Source: Flavobacterium sp. RSP15
GTDB taxonomy: Bacteria > Bacteroidota > Bacteroidia > Flavobacteriales > Flavobacteriaceae
Reading direction: 5' to 3'
Assembly: GCF_003968755.1 (NCBI RefSeq)
Contig: NZ_RYDL01000001.1
Span: 310,001-374,000 of the forward strand
DNA: 64,000 nucleotides
Positions 1 to 8,787 of the stretch are shown one piece after another (the stretch's first letter is position 1; every line of letters starts with the position of its first letter). The notes beneath the pieces are model-generated. The model made no database searches. It was given only the letters and a program-made list of their open reading frames with translations, and had not been told where the DNA came from. Made by a program: the position numbers and the translations under genes.

Positions 1-486
1 TAAAATATCCTCACGAGAAATGTCGGAGTCATGTTCGCCATTATCCGCTTTGGTAGTCGGAGTAATAATAGGTTCCGGGAATTTATCATTTTCTTTCAAA
101 TAGTCAGGCATTGAAACTCCGCAAATTTCTCTTTTTCCAAGAGCATATTCTCTGGCAGCATGACCAGAAAGATAGCCCCGAATGACCATTTCTACTTTAA
201 AAGGGACACATAAATGCCCTACCGCCACATTAGGATCAGGAGTTGCAATCAACCAGTTAGGAACAATATCCTGCGTCAGCTCCATGAATTTAGTAGCAAT
301 TTGGTTTAGAATCTGACCTTTATATGGGATTCCTTTTGGCAAAACTACATCAAAAGCCGAAAGCCGATCCGTAGCTACCATTACCAAAAGTTCATCATTG
401 ATATTATACACTTCTCTTACTTTACCGCGGTAAACAGATTGCTGGTTTGGAAAATTAAAATCAGTAGTTGTGATGGTGTTGCTCAT
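1..486 (-). CDS. purC: SAICAR synthase (partial, C-terminus outside the window)
   Basis: Phosphoribosylaminoimidazole-succinocarboxamide synthase, the purine-pathway enzyme that ligates aspartate to CAIR using ATP. Only the N-terminal 162 codons are present; the gene runs off the left edge. The translation shows the family's N-terminal YRGKVREVY nucleotide-binding strand, then [17 protein letters not shown] and the [15 protein letters not shown] segment. This is the Bacteroidota/yeast-like form rather than the short E. coli type. The ATG at 484-486 is chosen because the conserved strand follows about 18 residues in. A good promoter lies just upstream. Identity is secure from several conserved blocks. 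Confidence 0.95.
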   Translation of the reverse strand, partial: MSNTITTTDFNFPNQQSVYRGKVREVYNINDELLVMVATDRLSAFDVVLPKGIPYKGQILNQIATKFMELTQDIVPNWLIATPDPNVAVGHLCVPFKVEMVIRGYLSGHAAREYALGKREICGVSMPDYLKENDKFPEPIITPTTKADNGEHDSDISREDIL

Positions 487-515
487 TATACTAGTTGTGT
501 GTGTTTTTGTTCTTG

Positions 516-547
516 CAAATTTAAAACTATTTCATAGAGTTTTGCAA
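516..547 (-). promoter_or_regulatory. Bacteroidota-type promoter of purC
   Basis: On the minus strand TAAATTTG (516-523) fits the TAnnTTTG -7 element exactly, and a TTG (545-547) lies 21 bp upstream as the -33 element. The start codon follows about 30 bp downstream. Confidence 0.6.
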
Positions 548-584
548 AGAAGCGAACTCATAAATTTCACTTTTATCTCTAAAA

Positions 585-2933
585 TTATTTTTTAAGCAAC
601 GTATCGTTGAATAAGTTTAAGATTCGGCCGTATTCGTCAACCCAAGAATAGGTTTCTTTAAAACCATGTGCCTCCACTGGAAAACTGGATAAACTCCATT
701 TTTTCTTCCCTAATTCGATAAAACGCTGAGACAAACGAACAATATCTTTGTACTCTACATTATCATCTACCATTCCGTGAAGCATCAATAAATCTCCTTC
801 TAAATTATCTGCAAAATAGATTGGAGAACTTTTTTTGTAAGCATCCGGATCCGTTTCTGGAAAATTAAGAATATTTCCAGTATAACCATGATTGTAATGC
901 GCCCAATCTGTAACGGAACGCAATGCAGCTCCAGAAGCAAACTCTTTAGGCGTAGTCAACATTCCCATCAACGTGATGAAACCGCCGTAAGAACCGCCAT
1001 AAATCCCAACTCTTGTCGCATCGATTCCATGATTTTCAACTAGGTATTTCTTTCCGTCAATTTGATCTGTTAAGTCCTTCCCGCCCATAAAACGGTAAAT
1101 TCCTGTTCTAAAATCACGCCCATATCCATCGCTGCCTCGATAATCAATATCTAAAACAGTATAGCCTAAATCGACCAATAAATTATGAAACATGTATTCT
1201 CTGTGGTAGTTACTCCAATAGTTATGGGCGTTTTGCAAATAACCGGCACCATGAACAAACAAGATAGCTGCTTTATTCGCATTGGCAGTTTGCGGCTTAT
1301 ACAATCTCGCATTTACGGGAGTTCCATCCTGCGCTTTGAAAGTAATCACTTCCGGTTCACGCCAAGAATATCCTTTGAAACTTTCCGATGTTGAAGCCGT
1401 TATCTGATTTAAGTTTGTATTCTTTTTATTAGGCGCTACATACAATTCCCAAGGTTTATTTTTATACGAGTAACGAATCAATAAGGTGCTTTCGTCTGGA
1501 GACAAACTCACTTCATGAGCACCATCTTTAGTCAAAATTGGCTGTAAAACCATATTTGCCACTTCTAATTTATAGAAATTTCTGTTTCCGGGATGCGTGG
1601 TTGTTGTGGTTAAATAAAAAAACTTTTTATCTTTTGCTAAACTCACGTTGCGCACTTCCCAATTTCCTTTAGTCAGTTGAGTTTTCTTTTTTGATTTTAA
1701 ATTATAGCTGTACAAATGCGAATAACCAGTTTCTTCGGATTGAAAATAAGCAGTTTCATTGTCTCCCAAAAATCCCAGCGTTCCTCTTCCATACGAATTA
1801 GAAGGAATTCCGGGCCCGCCAATCCACGCTTCATCATGTTGATGGTCTAATTCCTGAAAAGTTCCTTTCTCTAAATTTAAACTGACAATCCATCTATCTT
1901 TGTTGTCCTGGCTTCGTATTTCACTAATTGCATACGAACCATTTTCATTGTAAACAGGTTCCTGAACTACAATCAATTTATTCTTTTTTTCTGTAGTTTT
2001 TGATTTTTCATACCATTCAAAATACTTAGGAACATCCTGAATATGACTTAATGTTGAAAAATTTACGAAATAAACAGAATCTTTAACAATGTTATAGACT
2101 CCAAATTTAGTTGCCAACAAATTATCTACAGAAACTTTCTCCTTTGTATCTTCAATTTGGTTGTAGCCATCAGCAGTTATGAAAAGTTCCATTTTTTCAC
2201 TTTTACGTTCTGAATCTTCTATTAATCTGAAGGTGGCGAAGTTTCCTTTTGGATCTACTTTTAAGCTTCCAAAGGTGTTTTTTCCATAATAATAAGGCTT
2301 TGGAAAATCAGATTCTGTAGTTTTTGATTTTGCCAAATTCCATTTTTTCAGTGCTTCCTGATCTCTGACAAATTGGAATAATTCTGCTTGTTGACTTTTC
2401 AAAAAAGATTCTTTATCTGTGGCTTTCTCATCTAATTTTCCTTTACGAAAGTTTGTGATTTGAATGATAGAACCTTCATTGGTATTGAACTGAAAAAGAT
2501 TTTCATTTTGCCTGAAATAAAGCACTCCTGGTACAGAACCCATTTGCAAATTAGCAATCGGACTGCTTTGTTGGTACAGTTTTTTCGAGATTTTACTTTT
2601 TACAGCATACGAAAATAATCTTCCTTTATCGATGTAATAATATAAATCTGGATTAGTTGTTTTTTTAAAATCTAGTTTTGAAAAAGCAGCTTCATCTGGA
2701 GAAGCTAATTCTGGTTTTGTTAATCCATTTTTCCAAAAATAAGTACTTGTGCCCAACTCATTGTTTGGATTCCAATCAAAATACACTTTCTGACCATCTA
2801 AAGACCATCTTTCATTTTCAGGGGAAACACCAATAAAAGTGTTGCCTTTCATGATTTCTTCCAGTTTTAGCGTTTGACTTTGAATTGTTATGAAAAATAA
2901 GATACAGATAACGAAGATTATTTTTTTGTTCAT
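585..2933 (-). CDS. S9 family prolyl oligopeptidase / dipeptidyl-peptidase IV-like, secreted
   Basis: Serine peptidase of the prolyl oligopeptidase family, 782 aa. Residues 1-20 form a Sec signal peptide (MNKK, hydrophobic core, then QSQ), so it is exported to the periplasm or cell surface. Residues of about 40-500 resemble the DPP-IV-type beta-propeller, and the alpha/beta hydrolase domain follows. The catalytic triad is visible: Ser about 648 in GGSYGGF, Asp about 723-724 in MVDDNV, and His about 756 in VEAHGF. The expected role is release of N-terminal dipeptides or cleavage after proline in peptide nutrition. The gene stands alone; the next minus-strand gene upstream is a HAD phosphatase. 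Substrate specificity cannot be read from sequence. Confidence 0.92.
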   Translation of the reverse strand: MNKKIIFVICILFFITIQSQTLKLEEIMKGNTFIGVSPENERWSLDGQKVYFDWNPNNELGTSTYFWKNGLTKPELASPDEAAFSKLDFKKTTNPDLYYYIDKGRLFSYAVKSKISKKLYQQSSPIANLQMGSVPGVLYFRQNENLFQFNTNEGSIIQITNFRKGKLDEKATDKESFLKSQQAELFQFVRDQEALKKWNLAKSKTTESDFPKPYYYGKNTFGSLKVDPKGNFATFRLIEDSERKSEKMELFITADGYNQIEDTKEKVSVDNLLATKFGVYNIVKDSVYFVNFSTLSHIQDVPKYFEWYEKSKTTEKKNKLIVVQEPVYNENGSYAISEIRSQDNKDRWIVSLNLEKGTFQELDHQHDEAWIGGPGIPSNSYGRGTLGFLGDNETAYFQSEETGYSHLYSYNLKSKKKTQLTKGNWEVRNVSLAKDKKFFYLTTTTTHPGNRNFYKLEVANMVLQPILTKDGAHEVSLSPDESTLLIRYSYKNKPWELYVAPNKKNTNLNQITASTSESFKGYSWREPEVITFKAQDGTPVNARLYKPQTANANKAAILFVHGAGYLQNAHNYWSNYHREYMFHNLLVDLGYTVLDIDYRGSDGYGRDFRTGIYRFMGGKDLTDQIDGKKYLVENHGIDATRVGIYGGSYGGFITLMGMLTTPKEFASGAALRSVTDWAHYNHGYTGNILNFPETDPDAYKKSSPIYFADNLEGDLLMLHGMVDDNVEYKDIVRLSQRFIELGKKKWSLSSFPVEAHGFKETYSWVDEYGRILNLFNDTLLKK

Positions 2934-2982
2934 TTGGTTTTAGTTTTTTTTGAAAATGGGAAAATATGGTTAGTTAAAAACA

Positions 2983-3795
2983 TTAATTATTCAATAATTC
3001 CTGCGCTATATATTTGGCGACTCCGTCATTATCATTAGTTAAAATTACCTCTAAATGAGACAATTTATTTTTCAAACTATCAGGTGCATTCCCCATCACT
3101 AAACCTTTACCGGAAGAATTAAGCATCTTTTCATCATTGTAGCCATCACCAAAAGATAGTGCTTGCTGAAAAACAAAATTTTCTAGTTCCAAAATTTTGG
3201 CAATCGCAACACTTTTATCTACTGATTTGTCCATAAATTCTAAACAAAGCGGAAGACTAAAAGCATGGCTAAAAAGTCCGGTATGATTTTCTAAAATTTG
3301 ATCTCTTAATTCGATTAATTTTGAATGTCGATCGTGCGTAAAAAATACTTTTATAGCACTCAAATCCTCTAAGTTTTCAAAATCAACGAGTTCTGGATGA
3401 TAATTTACTTCTGGTTGAAACTCATTTAATTTTTCATTGTGCTTGTTCGTTTGCCAAACATTTTCTCTGAATAATACGGTTGTAATTTCAGGATCAATAT
3501 CTAAAGACAAGACGGATTTAACGGCCTCACTTTCCATATTATAAGAAAAAATCAGCTCTTTTTCAGGAGAATGTATCCGTGCTCCATTTGAAGTGACTAA
3601 ATAAACAGGAACATCCAATCCTGCTACAATAGGCATTGCATCCAGATGATGACGACCAGTTGCTATAATTATTAGGTAATTTTGATTATGGAGTTCTTGA
3701 AAAACAGTTTTGGTGTATTGGGATATTTTGTGATCTGAGTTGAGTAACGTTCCGTCTAAATCGCTTATTACGACTTTTATTTTTTCTTGTAGCAT
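2983..3795 (-). CDS. Cof-type HAD-superfamily hydrolase
   Basis: Haloacid dehalogenase phosphatase of the Cof/YbiV (C2B cap) class, probably acting on a sugar phosphate or a flavin-pathway phosphate. Motif I is ISDLDGTLLNSDH close to the N-terminus, with the nucleophile Asp. The motif II region is IIATGRH, and motifs III/IV end in FGDGYNDEKML, which binds Mg2+. The open frame can be extended to 3858, but the extra 21 residues are polar and unlike the family. The ATG at 3795 (MLQEKIKVVISDLDG) places motif I where the family has it, so it is preferred. Exact substrate is unknown. Confidence 0.88.
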   Translation of the reverse strand: MLQEKIKVVISDLDGTLLNSDHKISQYTKTVFQELHNQNYLIIIATGRHHLDAMPIVAGLDVPVYLVTSNGARIHSPEKELIFSYNMESEAVKSVLSLDIDPEITTVLFRENVWQTNKHNEKLNEFQPEVNYHPELVDFENLEDLSAIKVFFTHDRHSKLIELRDQILENHTGLFSHAFSLPLCLEFMDKSVDKSVAIAKILELENFVFQQALSFGDGYNDEKMLNSSGKGLVMGNAPDSLKNKLSHLEVILTNDNDGVAKYIAQELLNN

Positions 3796-3920
3796 CTTTC
3801 GGTTTTCACTGTCATTTTTAATATTTCCAAATTTATTCAATTTTAAATAGAAACGCAAAAATTTATAAAAAGTTTAGGTTAACCTTTCTTGACGATATTT
3901 TGATAAATATAGCTATTTTA

Positions 3921-3967
3921 TTTGTTGTATTTTAAATACAACAAATAGAAAATGATTGCTATCTTTG
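3921..3967 (+). promoter_or_regulatory. hmp promoter with a perfect palindromic operator
   Basis: Positions 3921-3945 form a perfect inverted repeat with 12-nt arms (TTTGTTGTATTT, one T, AAATACAACAAA). Fourteen bases later TATCTTTG (3960-3967) matches the TAnnTTTG -7 element exactly. The palindrome therefore covers the -33 region, a typical place for a repressor. The cotranscribed downstream gene encodes an NsrR-like Rrf2 repressor, the natural candidate to bind here. The binding itself is inference. Confidence 0.7.
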
Positions 3968-3988
3968 TAAAAAATAAATTTCAATACC

Positions 3989-5191
3989 ATGAATGCAAGT
4001 CAAAAAGAATTAATAAAAGCAACTGTGCCAATTTTAAGAACAAATGGAAATGATTTGATAACCTATTTTTACCAAAGAATGCTATCCAATAATCCAGAGT
4101 TGAAAAACATTTTTAATATGGCAAATCAAGCTAGTGGAAAACAACAAAATGCTTTAAGTGGAGCTGTACTTGCTTATGCTGAAAACATAGAAAATCCTAC
4201 TGTTTTGATCAATACGTTAAAATCAATTGGAAATAAACATGTAAGTTTAAATATTCAACCAGAGCAATATGATATTGTTGGAAACCATTTAATCGGATCG
4301 ATAAAAGAAGTCTTAGGTGATCTCGCAACAGTAGAGTTAATTGAAGCCTGGACCTGTGCTTACAATGAATTGGCTCAGATAATGATTAGTATTGAAGCTG
4401 AAATGTACCAAAAAACAATTAATAAAAAAGGAGGATGGAATGGCTGGAGAAACTTCATAATCTCTAAAATTGTAAAAGAAAGCGACGAAATTAATTCATT
4501 TTACCTTAAACCGGAAGACAACAAAGAAATTGCTGATTTCTATCCGGGTCAATATATATCTGTGAGTACGTATATTCCTGAATTAGGTCATAAACAGCCT
4601 AGACAATATAGTCTGTCGTCTTATTCTAATAATGAATATTATAGAATTTCAGTAAAAAAAGAAATTAGTCAAAACACATCTCCCGATGGTATTGTTTCCA
4701 ATGCTTTACATAACAAAAAGGAAGGTGACAGTATCGAAGTTAGTGCACCAGCGGGGGTGTTTTTTGCAGATCCAGACGCAAAAAATCCTTTAGTACTGGT
4801 TAGTGGAGGTGTTGGACTTACTCCTATGATGAGTATGGTTGAAACCAATAAAAATTCACTTCAAAAAAATAAAACAGTTTGGATTCACAGTTGTCGCAAT
4901 GAAAATGTTCACGCGTTTAAAGATACTATCGAGGAATTAAACAACGAAAATGAGTGGTTAACTTCTTTCGTTTTTTATGAAACTTTGCCCGAATCAGAGA
5001 CAAATGCTATCGAAGGAAGAATTGATTTGCAGCAAATAAAAGAAGAAATCCTTATTGAGGATGCAAAATATTATATTTGCGGACCGGCTATTTTTATAAA
5101 AGTTCAATATCAATCTTTGGTTGCGCTTGGCGTAAATAGAGAAAATATTCTGTATGAAGAATTTGGCCCTCAATTATTAAGCCTTAATTAG
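3989..5191 (+). CDS. hmp: Flavohemoprotein (nitric oxide dioxygenase)
   Basis: Oxidises nitric oxide to nitrate with O2 and NAD(P)H, protecting the cell from nitrosative stress; cytoplasmic. Its 400 aa match the family length. The globin domain (about 1-140) has the proximal-His segment KHVSLNIQPEQY near residue 85. The FAD domain has RQYSLSS and the NAD domain has SGGVGLTPMMSM and YYICGP. The C-terminus ends with the expected EEFGPQ. An NsrR-like gene follows after 11 bp, indicating an hmp-nsrR operon, and the palindrome upstream suggests NO-responsive derepression. The ATG at 3989 is the only sensible start, 22 bp after the -7 element. Confidence 0.95.
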   Translation: MNASQKELIKATVPILRTNGNDLITYFYQRMLSNNPELKNIFNMANQASGKQQNALSGAVLAYAENIENPTVLINTLKSIGNKHVSLNIQPEQYDIVGNHLIGSIKEVLGDLATVELIEAWTCAYNELAQIMISIEAEMYQKTINKKGGWNGWRNFIISKIVKESDEINSFYLKPEDNKEIADFYPGQYISVSTYIPELGHKQPRQYSLSSYSNNEYYRISVKKEISQNTSPDGIVSNALHNKKEGDSIEVSAPAGVFFADPDAKNPLVLVSGGVGLTPMMSMVETNKNSLQKNKTVWIHSCRNENVHAFKDTIEELNNENEWLTSFVFYETLPESETNAIEGRIDLQQIKEEILIEDAKYYICGPAIFIKVQYQSLVALGVNRENILYEEFGPQLLSLN

Positions 5192-5202
5192 TAAATTTTA
5201 AT

Positions 5203-5628
5203 ATGAAATTGAATCACTTTACCGATTTTAGTATGCGCGTTTTGATGTATCTAAATCAAAAAAAAGATACTCCACAAAGTTCTCTAGATGATTTAGCGAC
5301 TACATTTAAAATCTCGCGAAACCATCTTATAAAAGTGGTTCAATTTTTATCGGCAAATCAATTAATTCTCACCAAAAGAGGAAAAAATGGCGGAATAGTG
5401 ATTTCTGAAAAAGCAAGAGAAATTCGATTAGGCGATTTGATTCACCTATTAGAACAAGACGATACGCCCATCGTCAACTGCGATTCAAAACCTTGCATCT
5501 TTCAATCACACGATTGCAAACTAAAATCATTGTTCAATACCGCTTATCAAGCTTTTATTGAAAGTTTAAATCAGTACACACTTTCTGATATAGAATTCAA
5601 GAATTGGAGTGCTATGTTTCAGGATTAA
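5203..5628 (+). CDS. nsrR: Rrf2-family regulator, NsrR-like NO sensor
   Basis: An Rrf2 winged-helix repressor of 141 aa. The N-terminus MKLNHFTDFSMRVLMYLN and the recognition region KISRNHLIKVVQFL are typical of NsrR. Three cysteines in VNCDSKPCIFQSHDCK (spacing 5 and 7) could ligate a NO-sensitive Fe-S cluster; the E. coli protein has spacing 5 and 6, so this one has one extra residue. Linkage to hmp (11-bp gap, same strand) strongly supports NsrR rather than IscR or RirA. It probably binds the 25-bp palindrome at 3921-3945 and so represses its own operon. The gene ends just before a strong terminator. Confidence 0.82.
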   Translation: MKLNHFTDFSMRVLMYLNQKKDTPQSSLDDLATTFKISRNHLIKVVQFLSANQLILTKRGKNGGIVISEKAREIRLGDLIHLLEQDDTPIVNCDSKPCIFQSHDCKLKSLFNTAYQAFIESLNQYTLSDIEFKNWSAMFQD

Positions 5629-5640
5629 TAAAAAAAATTA

Positions 5641-5673
5641 CAAAAGGAGGCTTTTTCACAAAGCCTCCTTTTG
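5641..5673. terminator. Bidirectional rho-independent terminator between nsrR and phoH
   Basis: A perfect 14-bp stem (CAAAAGGAGGCTTT with AAAGCCTCCTTTTG) with a TTCAC loop, T-rich on both exits. It lies between two convergent genes and serves both strands. Confidence 0.85.
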
Positions 5674-5675
5674 TT

Positions 5676-6626
5676 TTAATCATTATTCTCAATCATTTTG
5701 TAGGCATCAATTACTTTTTTAACTAATCGGTGTCTCACAATGTCTTTATCATCCAGATAAATGATTCCAATTCCCTCAACGTCTTTCAAAACCAATAGCG
5801 CTTCTTTGAGTCCGGATATGGTTCTTCGCGGTAAATCGACTTGTCCGGGATCCCCTGTAATCATGAATTTAGCACTTTTTCCCATACGGGTTAGGAACAT
5901 TTTCATTTGAGAATGCGTTGTGTTTTGGGCTTCATCCAAAATTACAAAAGCATTATCCAGTGTTCTACCACGCATAAATGCCAATGGTGCTATCTGGATA
6001 ATTCCCTTTAAAATATAATCTTCCAGTTTTTCGTTGGGTAACATATCGCGTAAAGCATCGTAAAGTGGTTGCATATACGGATCTAGTTTTTCCTTCATAT
6101 CTCCTGGAAGAAAACCAAGGTTCTCCCCTGCCTCTACCGCTGGTCTTGTCAATATAATGCGTTTGACTTGCTTTTCTTTTAGCGCTTTCACTGCCATAGC
6201 AACTCCGGTGTACGTTTTTCCTGTACCGGCAGGTCCTACTGCAAAAACCATATCATTTTTTTCCATGGTATCTACCAACAATTGCTGATTGGGCGTCATA
6301 GGTTTGATGATTTTACCACCTACTCCATGTACTAATATTTTATCTTGTCCCTGAAATTTTTTGTCTTCCTGAACATCACCACGAATAACACGCTCGATTA
6401 CATTATTATCAATGTTATTGTATCTTGAAAAGTGCACCATTAATCGTTGAAAACGTTTTTCAAAGTCGTCTAAAACTTCTTTTTCACCAAAAGCTTTTAA
6501 GGTTGTTCCCCGGGCGACAATCTTTAATTTTGGATAATATTTTTTAATTGTTTCAAGATGAGTGTCTTGAGCGCCCCAAAAGTCTGTTGGAGCGATGTCT
6601 ATGAGCTCGATTATTCTTTCGTTCAA
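5676..6626 (-). CDS. phoH: PhoH family ATPase
   Basis: Cytoplasmic ATPase of the PhoH/PhoL family, 316 aa, linked in other bacteria to RNA metabolism and phosphate or stress responses. An N-terminal KH-like segment (about 1-90) precedes the helicase-like P-loop domain. Walker A is GPAGTGKT at 131-138 and Walker B is FVILDEAQ at about 227-234, followed by TGDPGQVDLP and the C-terminal RHRLVKKVIDAY. Length and domain order are standard. It converges on nsrR with a shared terminator. No obvious Pho-box-like repeat is seen upstream. Confidence 0.93.
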   Translation of the reverse strand: MNERIIELIDIAPTDFWGAQDTHLETIKKYYPKLKIVARGTTLKAFGEKEVLDDFEKRFQRLMVHFSRYNNIDNNVIERVIRGDVQEDKKFQGQDKILVHGVGGKIIKPMTPNQQLLVDTMEKNDMVFAVGPAGTGKTYTGVAMAVKALKEKQVKRIILTRPAVEAGENLGFLPGDMKEKLDPYMQPLYDALRDMLPNEKLEDYILKGIIQIAPLAFMRGRTLDNAFVILDEAQNTTHSQMKMFLTRMGKSAKFMITGDPGQVDLPRRTISGLKEALLVLKDVEGIGIIYLDDKDIVRHRLVKKVIDAYKMIENND

Positions 6627-6718
6627 ATGAGGTAGTTTTTAAATTAAATTAAGTAAATCAATAAATTTGTTATCAATGCGAATAATTGTAGTATTAATTT
6701 GAATTTGTCTTTTGTTTT

Positions 6719-6750
6719 TTGCTTTTTTGAATTTACTATTATTAGCTTTG
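6719..6750 (+). promoter_or_regulatory. Promoter of the SAM hydrolase family gene
   Basis: TTG at 6719-6721, 21-bp spacer, then TAGCTTTG (6743-6750), an exact TAnnTTTG match 59 bp before the start codon. Confidence 0.55.
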
Positions 6751-6809
6751 CGTTTCTCAAATTTAATGAAAATTAGGTTTACAAAACACCAATAGTTATA
6801 AACAAATTT

Positions 6810-7637
6810 ATGTCAATAATTACCCTAACTACCGATTATGGCTTGAAAGACCACTTTGTAGGTGCGCTGAAAGGGAAAATTTTGTCTGAGTATTCCGAAG
6901 CTGTAATTATTGATATTTCACATGATATTGATCCATTTAACACGTTAGAAGCTAGTTACATTATTGGAGCATCGTATGCGAGCTTTCCAAAAGGAACCGT
7001 TCACCTTGTAGGAGTAGATATGGAATCCAATAAAGAGAATCAACACATTGTCATGCAATGGAACGATCATTATTTTATTGCTGCCGATAATGGGATTTTA
7101 AGCATGCTGTCGCAAAAAATTGTTCCGAAAAAAATGGTGGCAATTAATATTCATGATCGTTTACCGAGTGAAGCTACGGATCTAGATGTTTTTGTAAAAG
7201 TAGCCTGCCATTTAGCCAAAGGGGGATTAATGAATGTCATTGGTAAAGAAATAAATACGATTAAGCAGGTTACAAATCTGCAAGCCACTATTTCGGATGA
7301 TGGGAATTCATTAAAAGGTCATGTGATTTACATTGACCATTTTGGGAATGTAATTACCAATATTTCTAAAAAATATTTTATCGAAGTTGCCAAAGGAAGG
7401 CCATATGAAATTGTTCTGAAAACTAAAAATATCAAAACAATTTTGCCCAACTATTCAGCAATTGCAAGTTCTGAAAAATATCCGATCAAATCCTATGAAG
7501 GAGAAAAATTAGCTATTTTCAACGAAGCCGGTTTTCTTGAAATTGCTATTTTCAGAAGCAATCCTTCTAAAGTAGGTTCAGCGAATAGCTTATTGGGATT
7601 GAATTATAGAGATATAATAAATATAGTATTCAGATAG
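6810..7637 (+). CDS. SAM hydroxide adenosyltransferase (DUF62 / chlorinase-fluorinase family)
   Basis: A 275-aa member of the S-adenosyl-L-methionine hydrolase family, which splits SAM into adenosine and methionine using water. True fluorinases and chlorinases are rare relatives. The N-terminal ITLTTDYGLKDHFVGALKG, then VIDISHDIDPFN and FIAADNGILS, carry the conserved substrate-binding Asp and Thr residues. The C-terminal domain contains VIYIDHFGNVITNI. There is no sign of the extended loop known from fluorinase. The physiological role in Bacteroidota is not clear. It is followed 59 bp later by a small monooxygenase-fold gene, possibly in the same transcript. Confidence 0.88.
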   Translation: MSIITLTTDYGLKDHFVGALKGKILSEYSEAVIIDISHDIDPFNTLEASYIIGASYASFPKGTVHLVGVDMESNKENQHIVMQWNDHYFIAADNGILSMLSQKIVPKKMVAINIHDRLPSEATDLDVFVKVACHLAKGGLMNVIGKEINTIKQVTNLQATISDDGNSLKGHVIYIDHFGNVITNISKKYFIEVAKGRPYEIVLKTKNIKTILPNYSAIASSEKYPIKSYEGEKLAIFNEAGFLEIAIFRSNPSKVGSANSLLGLNYRDIINIVFR

Positions 7638-7660
7638 CAGTGTTCAGTAATCAGTTTAAA

Positions 7661-7699
7661 AATCTAAAATCTTTAATCTAAAATCATAAATCTAAAATG
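7661..7699 (+). repeat. Three 11-nt direct repeats at 14-bp spacing
   Basis: AATCTAAAATC occurs at 7661 and 7675, and AATCTAAAATG at 7689; the third copy contains the ATG of the following gene. No function is assigned; they may be slippage-derived. Confidence 0.5.
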
Positions 7700-7993
7700 T
7701 TTGTACGAATAGTAAAATTGAGTTTTCACGAGGAAAATATTCCTGCTTTTTTAGAAAATTTTGAATTAATGAAAGATAAAATACGAAATGCGCCCGGTAA
7801 TCGTTTCTTAGAATTGTATCAGGACAAAAACAACAAAAGCATTTTCTTTACCTATAGTTATTGGGAAACAGAAGATGATTTAGAAAATTACAGGAATTCT
7901 GAACTTTTTTACGATGTTTGGACATTCACCAAGAAATTATTCAACGACAAACCAGAAGCGTGGAGCGTGGATAAATTAGTTACTTTGGTTTAA
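7697..7993 (+). CDS. Antibiotic biosynthesis monooxygenase (ABM) fold protein
   Basis: A 98-aa dimeric alpha-beta barrel protein of the ABM / YgiN-like superfamily. Typical features are the N-terminal VRIVKLSFHEENIPAFLENF strand-helix, FLELYQDKNNKSIFFTYSYWE, and the ending FNDKPEAWSVDKL. Such proteins are often small cytoplasmic oxygenases or haem-binding proteins, but many have no known substrate. The start ATG is embedded in a short direct repeat. It lies between the SAM hydrolase and gldF, with a hairpin separating it from gldF, so it probably belongs with the upstream gene. No specific function can be claimed. Confidence 0.78.
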   Translation: MFVRIVKLSFHEENIPAFLENFELMKDKIRNAPGNRFLELYQDKNNKSIFFTYSYWETEDDLENYRNSELFYDVWTFTKKLFNDKPEAWSVDKLVTLV

Positions 7994-8040
7994 AGTTTTT
8001 TAGTTTAAAGTTGAGCAACGTTAAACTAAAAAAACTTTAA
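7990..8040 (+). repeat. AT-rich inverted repeat (hairpin) before gldF
   Basis: TTAAAGTTTTTTAGTTTAA (7990-8008) pairs with 8021-8040 apart from a one-base bulge, leaving a 12-nt loop. It starts at the stop codon of the ABM gene. It may act as a weak terminator or an mRNA end, but lacks a GC-rich stem. Confidence 0.5.
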
Positions 8041-8061
8041 ACTTTAAACAAAAAATAAAAC

Positions 8062-8787
8062 ATGAAATCAATAGTTTTACGAGAGATAAAATCCTTTTTC
8101 GGTTCGCCCATCGGCTACTTAGTTATTGCCATTTTTTTAATTATTAATGGATTGTTTCTTTGGGTTTTCGAAGGAGATTATAATATTTTGAATACCGGCT
8201 TTGCTGATTTGACTCCGTTTTTTACCTTAGCGCCATGGATTTTGATATTCTTGATTCCTGCAGTAACCATGCGCAGTTTTTCGGATGAAAAAAAGCAAGG
8301 AACATTAGAATTATTACTGACGAAACCATTGAGTATTTGGCAAATTGTAAATGGAAAATTTCTTGGTGCTTTACTTTTAATTGTCATGGCGATTATTCCA
8401 ACATTCATTTATGTAGCCGTTATTTCTAGTTTAGGAATGCCGGAGGGCAATATCGATATGGGAAGCACAATTGGTTCTTATTTTGGATTATTATTTTTAA
8501 TTGCAGCCTATTCTGCCATTGGGATATTCACTTCAACATTGTCGGATAACCAGATTGTGGCATTTATTATTGCCGTATTTTTATGTTTTTTCTTCTATTT
8601 TGGGTTTGAAGGGTTAGCTGCTGTTGTTCCAAATGTATCTTCCATAATCGCGTCATTAGGAATGCAAGATCATTTCAAAAGCATGAGCCGAGGCGTATTA
8701 GATACCAGAGATATTCTTTATTTTACCAGTATAACCGTTGTCTTTCTTTCATTTACTGTTTATAATCTAAAATCTTTCAAATCGTAA
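8062..8787 (+). CDS. gldF: Gliding motility ABC transporter permease GldF
   Basis: Inner-membrane permease of the GldAFG ABC transporter, required for gliding in Flavobacterium. The 241-aa length is what I recall for GldF. Six hydrophobic segments are visible, starting with FFGSPIGYLVIAIFLIINGL. A cytoplasmic SFSDEKKQGTLELLLTKPL segment is the typical ABC-2 coupling region. The stop codon overlaps the next gene's ATG by one base (TAATG), so gldF and gldG are translationally coupled. The ATPase gldA is not in the window, as is usual in this group. Confidence 0.93.
   Translation: MKSIVLREIKSFFGSPIGYLVIAIFLIINGLFLWVFEGDYNILNTGFADLTPFFTLAPWILIFLIPAVTMRSFSDEKKQGTLELLLTKPLSIWQIVNGKFLGALLLIVMAIIPTFIYVAVISSLGMPEGNIDMGSTIGSYFGLLFLIAAYSAIGIFTSTLSDNQIVAFIIAVFLCFFFYFGFEGLAAVVPNVSSIIASLGMQDHFKSMSRGVLDTRDILYFTSITVVFLSFTVYNLKSFKS

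Noticed and set aside
6810..7637. Fluorinase or chlorinase making halogenated metabolites
   Set aside because: No extra loop known from fluorinase and no halometabolite genes around; ordinary SAM hydroxide transferase is more likely.
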